From positions 1 through 18,413 of the forward strand of contig JAJXXB010000188.1 in NCBI GenBank assembly GCA_021781315.1: a DNA stretch of 18,413 nt, written 5' to 3'. Made by a program: the position numbers and the translations under genes. Under the pieces are notes generated by a model that searched no databases, was not told the DNA's origin, and was given only the letters and a program-made list of their open reading frames with translations. Source of the stretch: Actinomycetes bacterium. Its GTDB lineage: Bacteria; Actinomycetota; Acidimicrobiia; Acidimicrobiales; RAAP-2. Each line of letters starts with the position of its first letter. Positions within the stretch are counted from its first letter, which is position 1. Shown piece by piece: positions 7,739 through 14,870 of this stretch.

Positions 7739-8560
7739 ATGACGACACTCGAGACGCGCATCGAAAAGTGGTTTGACCAGATCGGCGAGCTCTCGCCGGC
7801 GAACGTCGAGGCACGGCGCGACGTCGAGCTCGCGATCACCAAGCTCGACGACGGCCAGATCCGCGTCGCCGAGGTGATCGACGGCGACGTCGTCGTCCAC
7901 GAATGGGTGCGCCAGGCGATCCTGCTGCTCTTTCGCGTGCGCGGCCTCGAGCGCAGCGAGGTCGGCCCCTTCGAGTACCTCGACAAGCTCGACCTCAAGC
8001 ACGACTACGAGCGTCGCGGGGTTCGCGTGGTCCCGGGCGCCTCGGCGCGCCGGGGCAGCTTTCTCAGCCGCGGCGTGATCCTGATGCCCAGTTACGTCAA
8101 CATCGGCGCCTGGGTGGGGGAGAACTCCATGGTCGACACCTGGGCGACGGTGGGCAGTTGCGCCCAGATCGGCGCGAACGTCCACCTGGCCGGGGGAGTG
8201 GGCATCGGCGGCGTGCTCGAGCCGGCCAACGCGGTGCCGGTAGTCATCGAAGACGACGCCTTCATCGGTAGCCGTTGCATGGTGGTCGAGGGCGCGCGCG
8301 TCGGTCGCGGCGCGGTGCTCGGCGCCGGCACCATTCTGAACCCGTCGATTCCGGTGATCGACGCCTCGACCGGTGAGGAGATCTCGCGCGGCTACGTGCC
8401 CGACTACAGCGTGGCGGTGTCGGCCAGTCGTCGGCGCGAGTTCGCCGGCGGGGAGTTCTTCTTGCCCTGCGTCTTGGTCCTGCGCCGTCTGGCCGAGGGC
8501 GAGCGCCACGACAAGGTCGCCCTGAACAACCTCCTGCGCGAGCACGGCGTCGCCACGTGA
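7739..8560 (+). CDS. dapD: tetrahydrodipicolinate N-succinyltransferase
   Basis: A 273-residue left-handed beta-helix acyltransferase that succinylates tetrahydrodipicolinate with succinyl-CoA, the entry step of the succinylase branch. The hexapeptide-repeat core is highly conserved: LMPSYVNIGAWV (115-126), MVDTWATVGSCAQIG (131-145, with the presumed catalytic Asp133) and HLAGGVGIGGVLEP (149-162). Length and core match the E. coli-type DapD (~274 aa) rather than the longer, divergent ~317-residue DapD of mycobacteria. The ATG at 7739 is 4 bp after the dapC stop. The stop overlaps dapE (GTGA). The order dapC-dapD-dapE puts three enzymes of one branch together, but the reaction order is D, C, E. 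Confidence 0.96.
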   Translation: MTTLETRIEKWFDQIGELSPANVEARRDVELAITKLDDGQIRVAEVIDGDVVVHEWVRQAILLLFRVRGLERSEVGPFEYLDKLDLKHDYERRGVRVVPGASARRGSFLSRGVILMPSYVNIGAWVGENSMVDTWATVGSCAQIGANVHLAGGVGIGGVLEPANAVPVVIEDDAFIGSRCMVVEGARVGRGAVLGAGTILNPSIPVIDASTGEEISRGYVPDYSVAVSASRRREFAGGEFFLPCVLVLRRLAEGERHDKVALNNLLREHGVAT

Positions 8561-9606
8561 GCCGCCTCGACGACGCCCTGACGCTGGTGCGGATGGCCTC
8601 GGTGAGCCGGCACGAGGCCGCGCTCGCCGCACACGTCGAGTCGCGCCTGCGCACGGCTACCCACCTCGAGGTCGAGCGAGTGGGCGACAACGTGATCGCC
8701 CGCACGGTCGGCCTGCACGCGACGCGCGTCCTCGTTGCGGGTCACCTCGACACCGTTCCCGGCGAGAGCGCGACGGCGCGCATCGAGGGAGATTTCCTCC
8801 ACGGTCTCGGCGCGGTCGACATGAAGGCGTCGCTCGCGGTCATGCTCGAGCTCGCGGTCGATCCCACGCCGCGCTCGGTCGAGGTGACCTGGGTCTTCTA
8901 CGCCCGCGAGGAGGTCTCGCGCGGCGAGTCCGGACTGGTCGAGGTCGCTGAACTGCGTCCCGACCTGCTCGCCGCCGACGTCGCGGTCCTCGGCGAGCCC
9001 ACGGCGTGCGCGGTCGAGGCCGGATGCCAGGGCAGCATGCGCGTCCTCGTGCGGTTAAAGGGCGTGCGGGCCCATACCGCCCGGCCCCACCAGGGCCGCA
9101 ACGCCATCCACCGCCTCGGTGGACTGCTCGAGCTCGTCGCGGGCTACGAGCCGCGCGTGGTGGACCTCGACGGGGTGACCTACGTCGAGCAGCTCCAGGC
9201 GGTCTTCGTCGAGGGCGGCGTCGCGGGCAACGTGGTGCCCGATGAGGCCTCGGTCGTTTTGAATCACCGGGTGGCCCCGGACCGCGACCGTCGGGCGGCC
9301 ACGGACTGGTTGATCGGTTACCTCGACGCCGTCGTCGAGGACACGGACGAGATTGACGTGCAGGACTGGGCACCGCCGGCGGCGCCCTCGCTCGCCAACG
9401 CTCGACTGTCACACCTCGTGGAGCTGACGGGGCGAGACGTGCGCGCGAAGGTGGGGTGGACGGACGTGGCCACCTTCAGTGAACGAGGGATTCCGGCGAC
9501 CAACTTCGGCGTGGGAGATCCGCTGCTCGCCCACACCACCGACGAGGTCGTGAGCGCGAAGGAACTCGACGAGTACGCGCGAGTTCTGGGGGAGTGGCTG
9601 CGCTAG
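8557..9606 (+). CDS. dapE: succinyl-diaminopimelate desuccinylase
   Basis: A 349-residue M20-family di-zinc amidohydrolase that removes succinate from N-succinyl-LL-DAP to give LL-DAP, the substrate of DapF encoded upstream. Metal ligands and catalytic residues are visible: H63 and D65 in AGHLDT, D88 in GAVDMK, the catalytic/bridging pair E118-E119 in YAREE, E147 in GEPT, and the final ligand H326 in LLAHTTDE. The lid/dimer domain lies between (about 165-275), with H173 in RAHTARPHQG. It starts at the GTG overlapping the dapD stop. The last 4 bp overlap the end of lexA, which is read from the other strand. Related M20 peptidases share these motifs, but the gene neighbourhood makes DapE secure. 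Confidence 0.94.
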   Translation: MSRLDDALTLVRMASVSRHEAALAAHVESRLRTATHLEVERVGDNVIARTVGLHATRVLVAGHLDTVPGESATARIEGDFLHGLGAVDMKASLAVMLELAVDPTPRSVEVTWVFYAREEVSRGESGLVEVAELRPDLLAADVAVLGEPTACAVEAGCQGSMRVLVRLKGVRAHTARPHQGRNAIHRLGGLLELVAGYEPRVVDLDGVTYVEQLQAVFVEGGVAGNVVPDEASVVLNHRVAPDRDRRAATDWLIGYLDAVVEDTDEIDVQDWAPPAAPSLANARLSHLVELTGRDVRAKVGWTDVATFSERGIPATNFGVGDPLLAHTTDEVVSAKELDEYARVLGEWLR

Positions 9607-9618
9607 TAGCGGCGCAGC
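9597..9618. repeat. short inverted repeat at the dapE/lexA junction
   Basis: GCTGCGC (9597-9603) and GCGCAGC (9612-9618) form a perfect 7-bp stem around an 8-base loop that contains both stop codons. The position suits a bidirectional terminator for the two convergent genes. However, there is no T-tract on either side, so function is uncertain, and part of the repeat is simply coding sequence (LR and RRY ends). Confidence 0.3.
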
Positions 9619-10226
9619 ACCGAGATGACGCGCCCGTAGATGGCGACCTCGTCGGCACCAAAGTCCATGGGCTCAAGGCGCGGGTTCTCTGGCTTCAGAA
9701 TCACGCGGGGGCCCTGGGCGAAGAATCGCTTCACCGTCGCCTCGTCGCCGGGGACGCCGGCAACGACGATCTCGCCGTTGACCGCCGTGGACTGGCGCTC
9801 GACGACCACGTAGTCCCCGGGCAGGATGCCGGCGTCGATCATCGAGTCGCCGCGCACCTGGAGGACGAAGCTGTCACCACGACCCGCGAAGAGCTCGGGC
9901 AGCGCCATGACGTCGCGGTCGTTCTCCTGGGCGAGCACTCCAGTGCCGGCGGCGACGTCGCCCACGAGGGGGACCTGACGCACGTGTAGGTCGATCACCG
10001 GCGCCTCGTGTTCGAGTCGCACGGTGAGGGTGCGCGGCTGCTGGGGGTTCTTTTCGATGTAGCCGGCGTTCTTTAACACCTCGATGTGGTTGGCCACCGT
10101 AGCCGGGGAGCGAAGACCGACGTGATCACCGATTTCGCGAATTGTCGGAGGGAAGTTGCGCTCCCGCTGGCAGGCGACGATGTACTCGAGGATCTGGCGA
10201 CGCATCGGGGTGAGGACTTCGGCCAT
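9603..10226 (-). CDS. lexA: LexA repressor, SOS response regulator
   Basis: A 207-residue dimeric repressor of DNA-damage genes that self-cleaves when RecA filaments form. The N-terminal winged helix-turn-helix (about 1-70) includes PPTIREIGDHVGLRSPATVANH. The C-terminal S24 peptidase domain has the scissile Ala93-Gly94 bond (VAAG), the nucleophile Ser128 in RGDSMIDAGI and the general-base Lys166 in DEATVKRFF. Length and spacing are normal. The ATG is preceded on the minus strand by GGAG (10233-10236) 6 bases away. A perfect LexA box overlaps that ribosome-binding site and the predicted -10, so autorepression is expected. The gene is convergent with dapE, with a 4-bp overlap of their ends. 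lexA near hflX is also seen in other actinobacteria. Confidence 0.97.
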   Translation of the reverse strand: MAEVLTPMRRQILEYIVACQRERNFPPTIREIGDHVGLRSPATVANHIEVLKNAGYIEKNPQQPRTLTVRLEHEAPVIDLHVRQVPLVGDVAAGTGVLAQENDRDVMALPELFAGRGDSFVLQVRGDSMIDAGILPGDYVVVERQSTAVNGEIVVAGVPGDEATVKRFFAQGPRVILKPENPRLEPMDFGADEVAIYGRVISVLRRY

Positions 10227-10235
10227 GGTTGTCTC

Positions 10236-10255
10236 CTACGAACAGTTGTTCGTAG
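10236..10255. promoter_or_regulatory. LexA operator 1 (SOS box), perfect palindrome
   Basis: The arms CTACGAAC (10236-10243) and GTTCGTAG (10248-10255) are perfect inverse complements around AGTT. The core CGAAC-N4-GTTCG equals the Gram-positive/actinobacterial SOS box. It starts 10 bp upstream of the lexA ATG, touches the GGAG ribosome-binding site on one side and the predicted -10 on the other, so LexA bound here would block both promoter and leader. Confidence 0.93.
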
Positions 10256-10282
10256 AGTAGTCCATCCGCGCACTCAAATCAA
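10254..10282 (-). promoter_or_regulatory. predicted lexA promoter
   Basis: On the minus strand, TTGATT (10277-10282) and TACTCT (10254-10259) stand 17 bp apart and could be a weak -35/-10 pair for lexA. The -10 abuts LexA box 1 and the -35 overlaps LexA box 2, which supports this placement. The hexamers themselves are only partial matches to the sigma-70 consensus. Confidence 0.45.
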
Positions 10283-10293
10283 ACATTCGTTCG
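10280..10293. promoter_or_regulatory. LexA operator 2 (SOS box), one mismatch
   Basis: CAAAC-ATTC-GTTCG differs from the symmetric core CGAAC-N4-GTTCG at a single position. Its centre is 41 bp from the centre of box 1, close to four helical turns, so two LexA dimers could sit on the same face of the DNA. It overlaps the predicted -35 of lexA. I infer it as a second, weaker operator. Confidence 0.6.
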
Positions 10294-10323
10294 CCTTGGT
10301 GGAGGCCGTCTCGTCATCCACAA

Positions 10324-10353
10324 TTCACACGATTGAAGGCGTTGTTGAATAAT
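10324..10353 (+). promoter_or_regulatory. candidate promoter of the liv operon
   Basis: TTCACA (10324-10329) and AATAAT (10348-10353), each 5 of 6 to consensus, are separated by 18 bp on the + strand. This is the best sigma-70-like pair I can find in the lexA-livJ spacer. It would give a leader of roughly 135 bases before the livJ start. The rest of the spacer to 10483 shows no strong terminator or riboswitch I can recognise. Confidence 0.4.
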
Positions 10354-10495
10354 CGCGTTCAGGTCGTGACTGCTACTCTTTCGCGATGGCCATGGTGGCC
10401 TAGTTTTCTCCGCCGCGGATTTCATGGTCGTGTCGCTTCGGTGACGCGGGGGTGACTGTGGTGTGGGAGTGAGTAAAACAGTTGAGGAGGACGAA

Positions 10496-11674
10496 GTGAA
10501 GCTTCGTTTGAATAAGACGGTGGCCGCGGCTGCGTCGAGTGCTCTGCTGCTGATGGCGGTGCCGGCAATCGGCCTCGCGTCACAGTCGGGTGCGGCGGCG
10601 AAGCCCACGTATGTCATCGGTTACGAAGGTCCGCTCTCGGGCGGCAACCAGCAGCTCGGTCTGAACATGGTGTTCGCCGTCCAGCTGGCGATCAACCAGG
10701 CCAACGCGTCGGGCAAGCTGCCCTTCAAGTTGCGGATCGCGACCTACGACGACCAGGGTGACCCGACCATTTCGCCCACGCAGGCCCAGGCCGCCGTGGC
10801 GAACAAGAACCTGGTCGCCATTGTCGGTCCCGCGTTCTCCGGAGCCACTGCCGCCGCTGAGCCCTACTACAACAAGGCCCACATCGCCACGGTGAGCCCG
10901 TCGGCGACCCGCGTGACGCTCGCGACCAGCGGATGGAACAACTTCTTCCGCGTCGTGGCTGACGACGGTGTCCAGGGTCCGGCTGACGCCAACTACATGG
11001 TGAAGAAGAAGGGCTTTCAGTCCATCTACGTCGTGAACGACGGCACCGCCTACGGTGCCGGCCTCGCGAGCGCCTTCGCCTCGACGGCCAGCGCCGACGG
11101 CGCGACGGTGACCCCGGCGACGGTTCCTGGCACCTCGCAGTGCCAGAACGGCACCGCCTCGGCGACCCAGTACACCGCGGCAGCGACCCAGGTCGTGGCC
11201 AGCGGCGCCAAGGCCATGTTCTACGGTGGCTACTACTGCGACCTCGGTCTGTTCCTCGGCGCGCTGTCGTCGGCTGGCTTCACGGGCACCGTGATGTCGG
11301 GTGACGGCTCGCTCTCGCCGGCGCTGATCCAGGGCACGACCCCGGCTTCGGCCGCCAACGGCGTGCTGCTGACCTGCGCGTGCGCGAGCTCGACCAACGC
11401 TGGGTTCAACAAGGCCTACCAGGCCCTGGCGCACTTCAGCGCGGCCAACGCGACCTACGCGCCCGAGTCCTACGACGCGGCCAACGCGATCATCAACGCG
11501 ATGAAGCACCTCAAGAAGATCACCCGTGCGGGTATCGTCTCCGAGCTGCACAAGCTGGCCTACAAGGGCATGACGAAGCTCGTCAAGTTCCAGAAGGACG
11601 GCAACATCGCCGGATCGGCGATCTTCGTGAACCAGGTCAAGAACGGCAAGATCGTTCAGCTGGGCCTCGAGTAA
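10496..11674 (+). CDS. livJ: branched-chain amino-acid ABC transporter substrate-binding protein
   Basis: A 392-residue extracytoplasmic binding protein of the type I periplasmic-binding fold (ANF/LivJ family), which captures leucine/isoleucine/valine-like ligands for LivHMGF. A Sec signal peptide is clear: basic MKLRLNK, hydrophobic core AAAASSALLLMAVPAIGLA, then small residues. There is no cysteine near it and hence no lipobox, unusual for a binding protein if the cell is monoderm. The mature part begins YVIGYEGPLSGGNQQLG, a typical LivJ opening. Its lobe includes IVGPAFSGATAAAEPYYN, the ligand-site region. The GTG at 10496 is chosen because GAGGAGG (10484-10490) lies 5 bases before it; an in-frame GTG at 10463 would place that site inside the gene. 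The ligand could also be an amide, urea or another amino acid. Confidence 0.9.
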   Translation: MKLRLNKTVAAAASSALLLMAVPAIGLASQSGAAAKPTYVIGYEGPLSGGNQQLGLNMVFAVQLAINQANASGKLPFKLRIATYDDQGDPTISPTQAQAAVANKNLVAIVGPAFSGATAAAEPYYNKAHIATVSPSATRVTLATSGWNNFFRVVADDGVQGPADANYMVKKKGFQSIYVVNDGTAYGAGLASAFASTASADGATVTPATVPGTSQCQNGTASATQYTAAATQVVASGAKAMFYGGYYCDLGLFLGALSSAGFTGTVMSGDGSLSPALIQGTTPASAANGVLLTCACASSTNAGFNKAYQALAHFSAANATYAPESYDAANAIINAMKHLKKITRAGIVSELHKLAYKGMTKLVKFQKDGNIAGSAIFVNQVKNGKIVQLGLE

Positions 11675-11690
11675 GCATCAACCACGCAAT

Positions 11691-11730
11691 CAGTCGGATG
11701 CCGGGGGCTTTCGCCCCCGGCATCCGACTG
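11691..11730 (+). terminator. perfect 18-bp hairpin between livJ and livH
   Basis: CAGTCGGATGCCGGGGGC (11691-11708), the loop TTTC and the exact reverse complement (11713-11730) form a very stable GC-rich stem. It sits 16 bp after the livJ stop. The downstream bases (TTGGTTACACT) are only mildly T-rich. This suggests a partial terminator or a 3' stabiliser that would leave the binding-protein mRNA in excess over the permease genes, a common arrangement in ABC importers. Confidence 0.75.
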
Positions 11731-11761
11731 TTGGTTACACTCGTTCCCGTCTGGCAAAGGG

Positions 11762-12730
11762 GTGGACTTGGGCGCATTTGGGCATTACCTAGCGAGTCAC
11801 TTCGCGACGCTCAAACAAGAATTCTGGTACCTCTTCGTGGGCGGGGTCGCTAACGGCTTCCTCTACGGCATGGTCGCCGTTGGTTACACGCTCGTCTACG
11901 GCGTGCTGCGCCTGATCAACTTCGCGCACTCGGAGATCTTCATGTCCGGGGGCTTCGCCGGCTACTTCTTGATGAAGACGCTCGTGGGCACCTCGACGCC
12001 GAGCGGTCTCAGCTCCGTGGGACTCATCTGTCTGGGCATCGTCGGCGGTGGGCTCGTCGGTGCTCTCGTGGCCACCGGGCTCGAGCGCGTGGCCTATCGT
12101 CCACTGCGCCGCCGCAACGCGCCCAAGCTCGCGTACCTCATTAGCGCCATTGGCGCTTCGTATTTCATGTTCAACATGGCGGGCAAAGAGTTTGGGCGCT
12201 ACTCGGTGTCCGTTCCCCAGCCCTACATCAACCACGCCGTGTTCCACGTCTTCGGCGCGCCGGTGCTGATGTACGACATCATCATTCTCATTGCCGGGGT
12301 CGTGATGCTGGTCACCCTCGACCGCGTGGTGGCAAAGACCAAGCTCGGACGCTCCGTGCGCGCGGTCGCCCAAGATGCCGAGACGGCGTCGCTGATGGGG
12401 GTCAATATCGACCGCACCATCGCACTCACCTTCGTGATCGGCGGTGCCCTGGGAGGCGCTGCCGGCTTCCTCTTCGGCATGGGTACCGGCGTCGTCTACA
12501 CGATGGGCTTCACGCCGGCGCTAAAGGCCTTCACCGCCGCCGTCCTCGGCGGCATCGGCAACCTGCGCGGAGCCATGATCGGTGGTCTCATCCTCGGCGT
12601 CGTCGAGAGTCTCTCGGTGGTCTTCGTTCAGGCCGCCTACATTGACGTCGTGGCCTTCGGCATCCTCGTCGCGGTGCTGTTGTTCCGTCCTACGGGAATC
12701 CTGGGCGAGCGACTCGGGAGAGCGGCCTGA
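11762..12730 (+). CDS. livH: branched-chain amino-acid ABC transporter permease LivH
   Basis: A 322-residue integral membrane permease with about eight hydrophobic segments. It forms, with LivM, the translocation channel for branched-chain amino acids. Family hallmarks are VGYTLVYGVLRLINFAHSEIFM (40-61) and the cytoplasmic coupling loop KLGRSVRAVAQDAETASLMGVN (194-215), which contacts the ATPases. The end GIGNLRGAMIGGLILGVVE is typical. The GTG at 11762 coincides with an AAAGGGG (11756-11762). An in-frame TTG at 11768, 5 bases after that site, may be the true start, shifting the N-terminus by only two residues. It follows the hairpin after livJ and its TGA overlaps the livM ATG by one base. 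Confidence 0.94.
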   Translation: MDLGAFGHYLASHFATLKQEFWYLFVGGVANGFLYGMVAVGYTLVYGVLRLINFAHSEIFMSGGFAGYFLMKTLVGTSTPSGLSSVGLICLGIVGGGLVGALVATGLERVAYRPLRRRNAPKLAYLISAIGASYFMFNMAGKEFGRYSVSVPQPYINHAVFHVFGAPVLMYDIIILIAGVVMLVTLDRVVAKTKLGRSVRAVAQDAETASLMGVNIDRTIALTFVIGGALGGAAGFLFGMGTGVVYTMGFTPALKAFTAAVLGGIGNLRGAMIGGLILGVVESLSVVFVQAAYIDVVAFGILVAVLLFRPTGILGERLGRAA

Positions 12731-14073
12731 TGCGCGCGTTCCTCAACCGGCCAATCGTAAGGCGCTTTTTGATCCTCGCGGCTGCGATGGCGGTGCTCGA
12801 AGTGATGACCGGTCCGCCGGGATCCACCGATGCGCCCACCGAGGGGCTTGCGCACTCCTTCACCCAACCCTCACCCTTCTTCGGGCTCTTCAAGACCCAG
12901 CGTTGGGTCGTGTTCTTGTTCCTCGCGATCGTGCTGTGGGCCGTCGCGACCTTCTGGTCGTCTCGGGGCGCCACGATACGAGACGCCGTGTCGCGTGCGA
13001 CCGCCGCGCCGCGAGCGATGTCGCAACGAAAGCTCCCTCGCCGGGGCTTTGGCGTGGCGATCCTGGTCGTCGCGCTGCTGTTGCCCCACATCGTCACCGA
13101 CCCGTTCTGGCACGCCGCGATGGTCGAGCAGATCGCCATCTACGTGCTGCTCGCGCTCGGGCTCAACGTCGTCGTCGGCTTCGCCGGACTGCTGGACTTG
13201 GGTTACGTGGCCTTCTACGCCATCGGCGCCTACACCACGGCCTGGGTGACCGGGGCCCTGCCGACGCCACCGCTCTTCCACCACGCCCTCAACGCGTTCT
13301 ACGCGATTCCCGCGGCGATCGTGATCGTGATGCTCGCCGGCGTGTTGCTCGGCGCCCCCACCTTGCGCCTGCGCGGCGACTACCTCGCGATCGTGACGCT
13401 GGGCTTTGGTGAGATCATCCTGATCTTTGCCAACAACCTCTACGGCATCACCGGGGGCAGTCAGGGAACGGGTTCGATCCCGCACCCCTCGATTCACCTC
13501 GGACCCATCCACTACCAGTGGGGGCTCGACCCCGTTCCCTACTACTACCTGACGGTCATCTTCGTCGCGCTCTTCATCATCGGATTCTCCCTGCTCGAGC
13601 ACTCGCGTGTGGGCCGTGCCTGGACCGCGATTCGAGAGGACGAGGTGGCGGCGGAGTCCGTGGGGATCAATCCCCTGAAGTACAAGGTCATGGCCTTTGC
13701 GATCGGCGCCTCGACGGCCGGTTTCGCCGGCGCCATCACGGGCTCTCAGTTGATTCACATCTTCCCGACGAGCTTCTCGCTGTTGTTCTCGATCAACATT
13801 CTCGTGCTCGTCATCTTTGGCGGCATGGGCTCGATCGCCGGTGTCGTCTTGGGCGCCACCCTGGTGCAGGCGGTGTCGATGGATCTACTGCACTCGCCAC
13901 CCTCTGGTTACCAGTCGGCGGACCTCTATATCTACCTGGGGGCGCTCCTCATCGTCATGATGATCTTCCGCCCGGTCGGCGTACTGCCCTCGCGACGACG
14001 CAAGCGCGAGATCGGACTCGCCGAGTCCGGCGAGGGCCACATGGACGAGGTTCTGACCGGAGACACGCCGTGA
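12730..14073 (+). CDS. livM: branched-chain amino-acid ABC transporter permease LivM
   Basis: The second permease subunit, 447 residues. The conserved core starts near residue 135 (LLALGLNVVVGFAGLLDLGYVAFYAIGAY) and contains LRLRGDYLAIVTLGFGEI (212-229), ITGGSQG (240-246) and the coupling loop RVGRAWTAIREDEVAAESVGIN (293-314). Before the core is an extra N-terminal part with two or three hydrophobic stretches (about 10-30, 58-76, 108-122) and a basic cytoplasmic loop (79-105). Such extensions occur in some LivM proteins, including the E. coli one. The ATG overlaps the livH stop (TGATG). The GTG of livG overlaps its own stop (GTGA). Confidence 0.94.
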   Translation: MRAFLNRPIVRRFLILAAAMAVLEVMTGPPGSTDAPTEGLAHSFTQPSPFFGLFKTQRWVVFLFLAIVLWAVATFWSSRGATIRDAVSRATAAPRAMSQRKLPRRGFGVAILVVALLLPHIVTDPFWHAAMVEQIAIYVLLALGLNVVVGFAGLLDLGYVAFYAIGAYTTAWVTGALPTPPLFHHALNAFYAIPAAIVIVMLAGVLLGAPTLRLRGDYLAIVTLGFGEIILIFANNLYGITGGSQGTGSIPHPSIHLGPIHYQWGLDPVPYYYLTVIFVALFIIGFSLLEHSRVGRAWTAIREDEVAAESVGINPLKYKVMAFAIGASTAGFAGAITGSQLIHIFPTSFSLLFSINILVLVIFGGMGSIAGVVLGATLVQAVSMDLLHSPPSGYQSADLYIYLGALLIVMMIFRPVGVLPSRRRKREIGLAESGEGHMDEVLTGDTP

Positions 14074-14870
14074 GTGAGAACATCTTCGAGGTGCGAAACG
14101 TGACGCTGCGCTTTGGTGGCGTCGTGTCTCTCAACGACGTCAGCTTGGACATGCGCCGCGGCGAGATCCTCGCGGTGATCGGTCCCAACGGCGCCGGCAA
14201 GACGTCGCTCTTCAACTCGCTGACCGGTGTCTACCAGCCGCAGGAAGGGACCATCACCTTCACGGGCCGCGACGGTAAGCCCATGTCGGTGATCGGCAAG
14301 AAGGCCTTCCGCGTCAGCAACGCGGGCGTGGCGCGCACGTTCCAGGCGTCGCGCATGTTCTCGGCCCTCACGGCCTTTGAGAACGTGAAGATTGGCGCCG
14401 AGTCACACCGGGGCATCGGTGTCCTGGGCGCCATGTTGCACGGTCCGCGCACCCGTCGTGGCGAAAAGGAGTCCGACGCCCTCACCATCGAGTTGATGGA
14501 CTTCGTCGGACTTCGCGACAAGGCGAACACGATCTCGGCGTCACTGTCCTACGGTGATCGGCGACGGCTCGAGATCGCGCGCGGCCTGGCGACCAATCCT
14601 CAGGTGCTGCTGCTCGACGAGCCGGCCGCCGGAACGAACCCGTCGGAGAAGGTCGAGTTGACCGAACTGATCCGAAAGGTCCGCGACGAGCGCGGCGTGT
14701 CGATCCTCTTGATCGAGCACGACATGAAACTCGTGATGGCTCTGGCGGAGCGCCTCTACGTCTTGAACTTCGGTAGCGTCATCGCCCAGGGCACGCCCGA
14801 CGAGATTCGTGCCAACGACGCGGTCATCGAGGCCTACCTGGGATCCAGTGCCACGACGGAGGGGAAGTGA
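14070..14870 (+). CDS. livG: branched-chain amino-acid ABC transporter ATPase LivG
   Basis: A 266-residue cytoplasmic ABC ATPase powering the LivHM channel. Walker A is GPNGAGKT (38-45), the Q-loop is RTFQ (Q92), the signature is the LivG-style LSYGDRRR (159-166), Walker B is VLLLDEP (179-185), and the switch histidine is H217 in IEHDM. The long insert after the Q-loop (about 108-140) and the C-terminal GTPDEIRANDAVIEAYLG motif separate LivG from LivF. I use the GTG at 14070, overlapping the livM stop and giving a short natural N-terminus. The open frame extends far upstream inside livM but in a wrong phase. Confidence 0.95.
   Translation: MSENIFEVRNVTLRFGGVVSLNDVSLDMRRGEILAVIGPNGAGKTSLFNSLTGVYQPQEGTITFTGRDGKPMSVIGKKAFRVSNAGVARTFQASRMFSALTAFENVKIGAESHRGIGVLGAMLHGPRTRRGEKESDALTIELMDFVGLRDKANTISASLSYGDRRRLEIARGLATNPQVLLLDEPAAGTNPSEKVELTELIRKVRDERGVSILLIEHDMKLVMALAERLYVLNFGSVIAQGTPDEIRANDAVIEAYLGSSATTEGK

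Noticed and set aside
10388..10400. GGCCA-TGG-TGGCC repeat and the five-codon ORF at 10386 in the lexA-livJ spacer
   Set aside because: Very short, no ribosome-binding site, and no link to a recognisable regulatory element.
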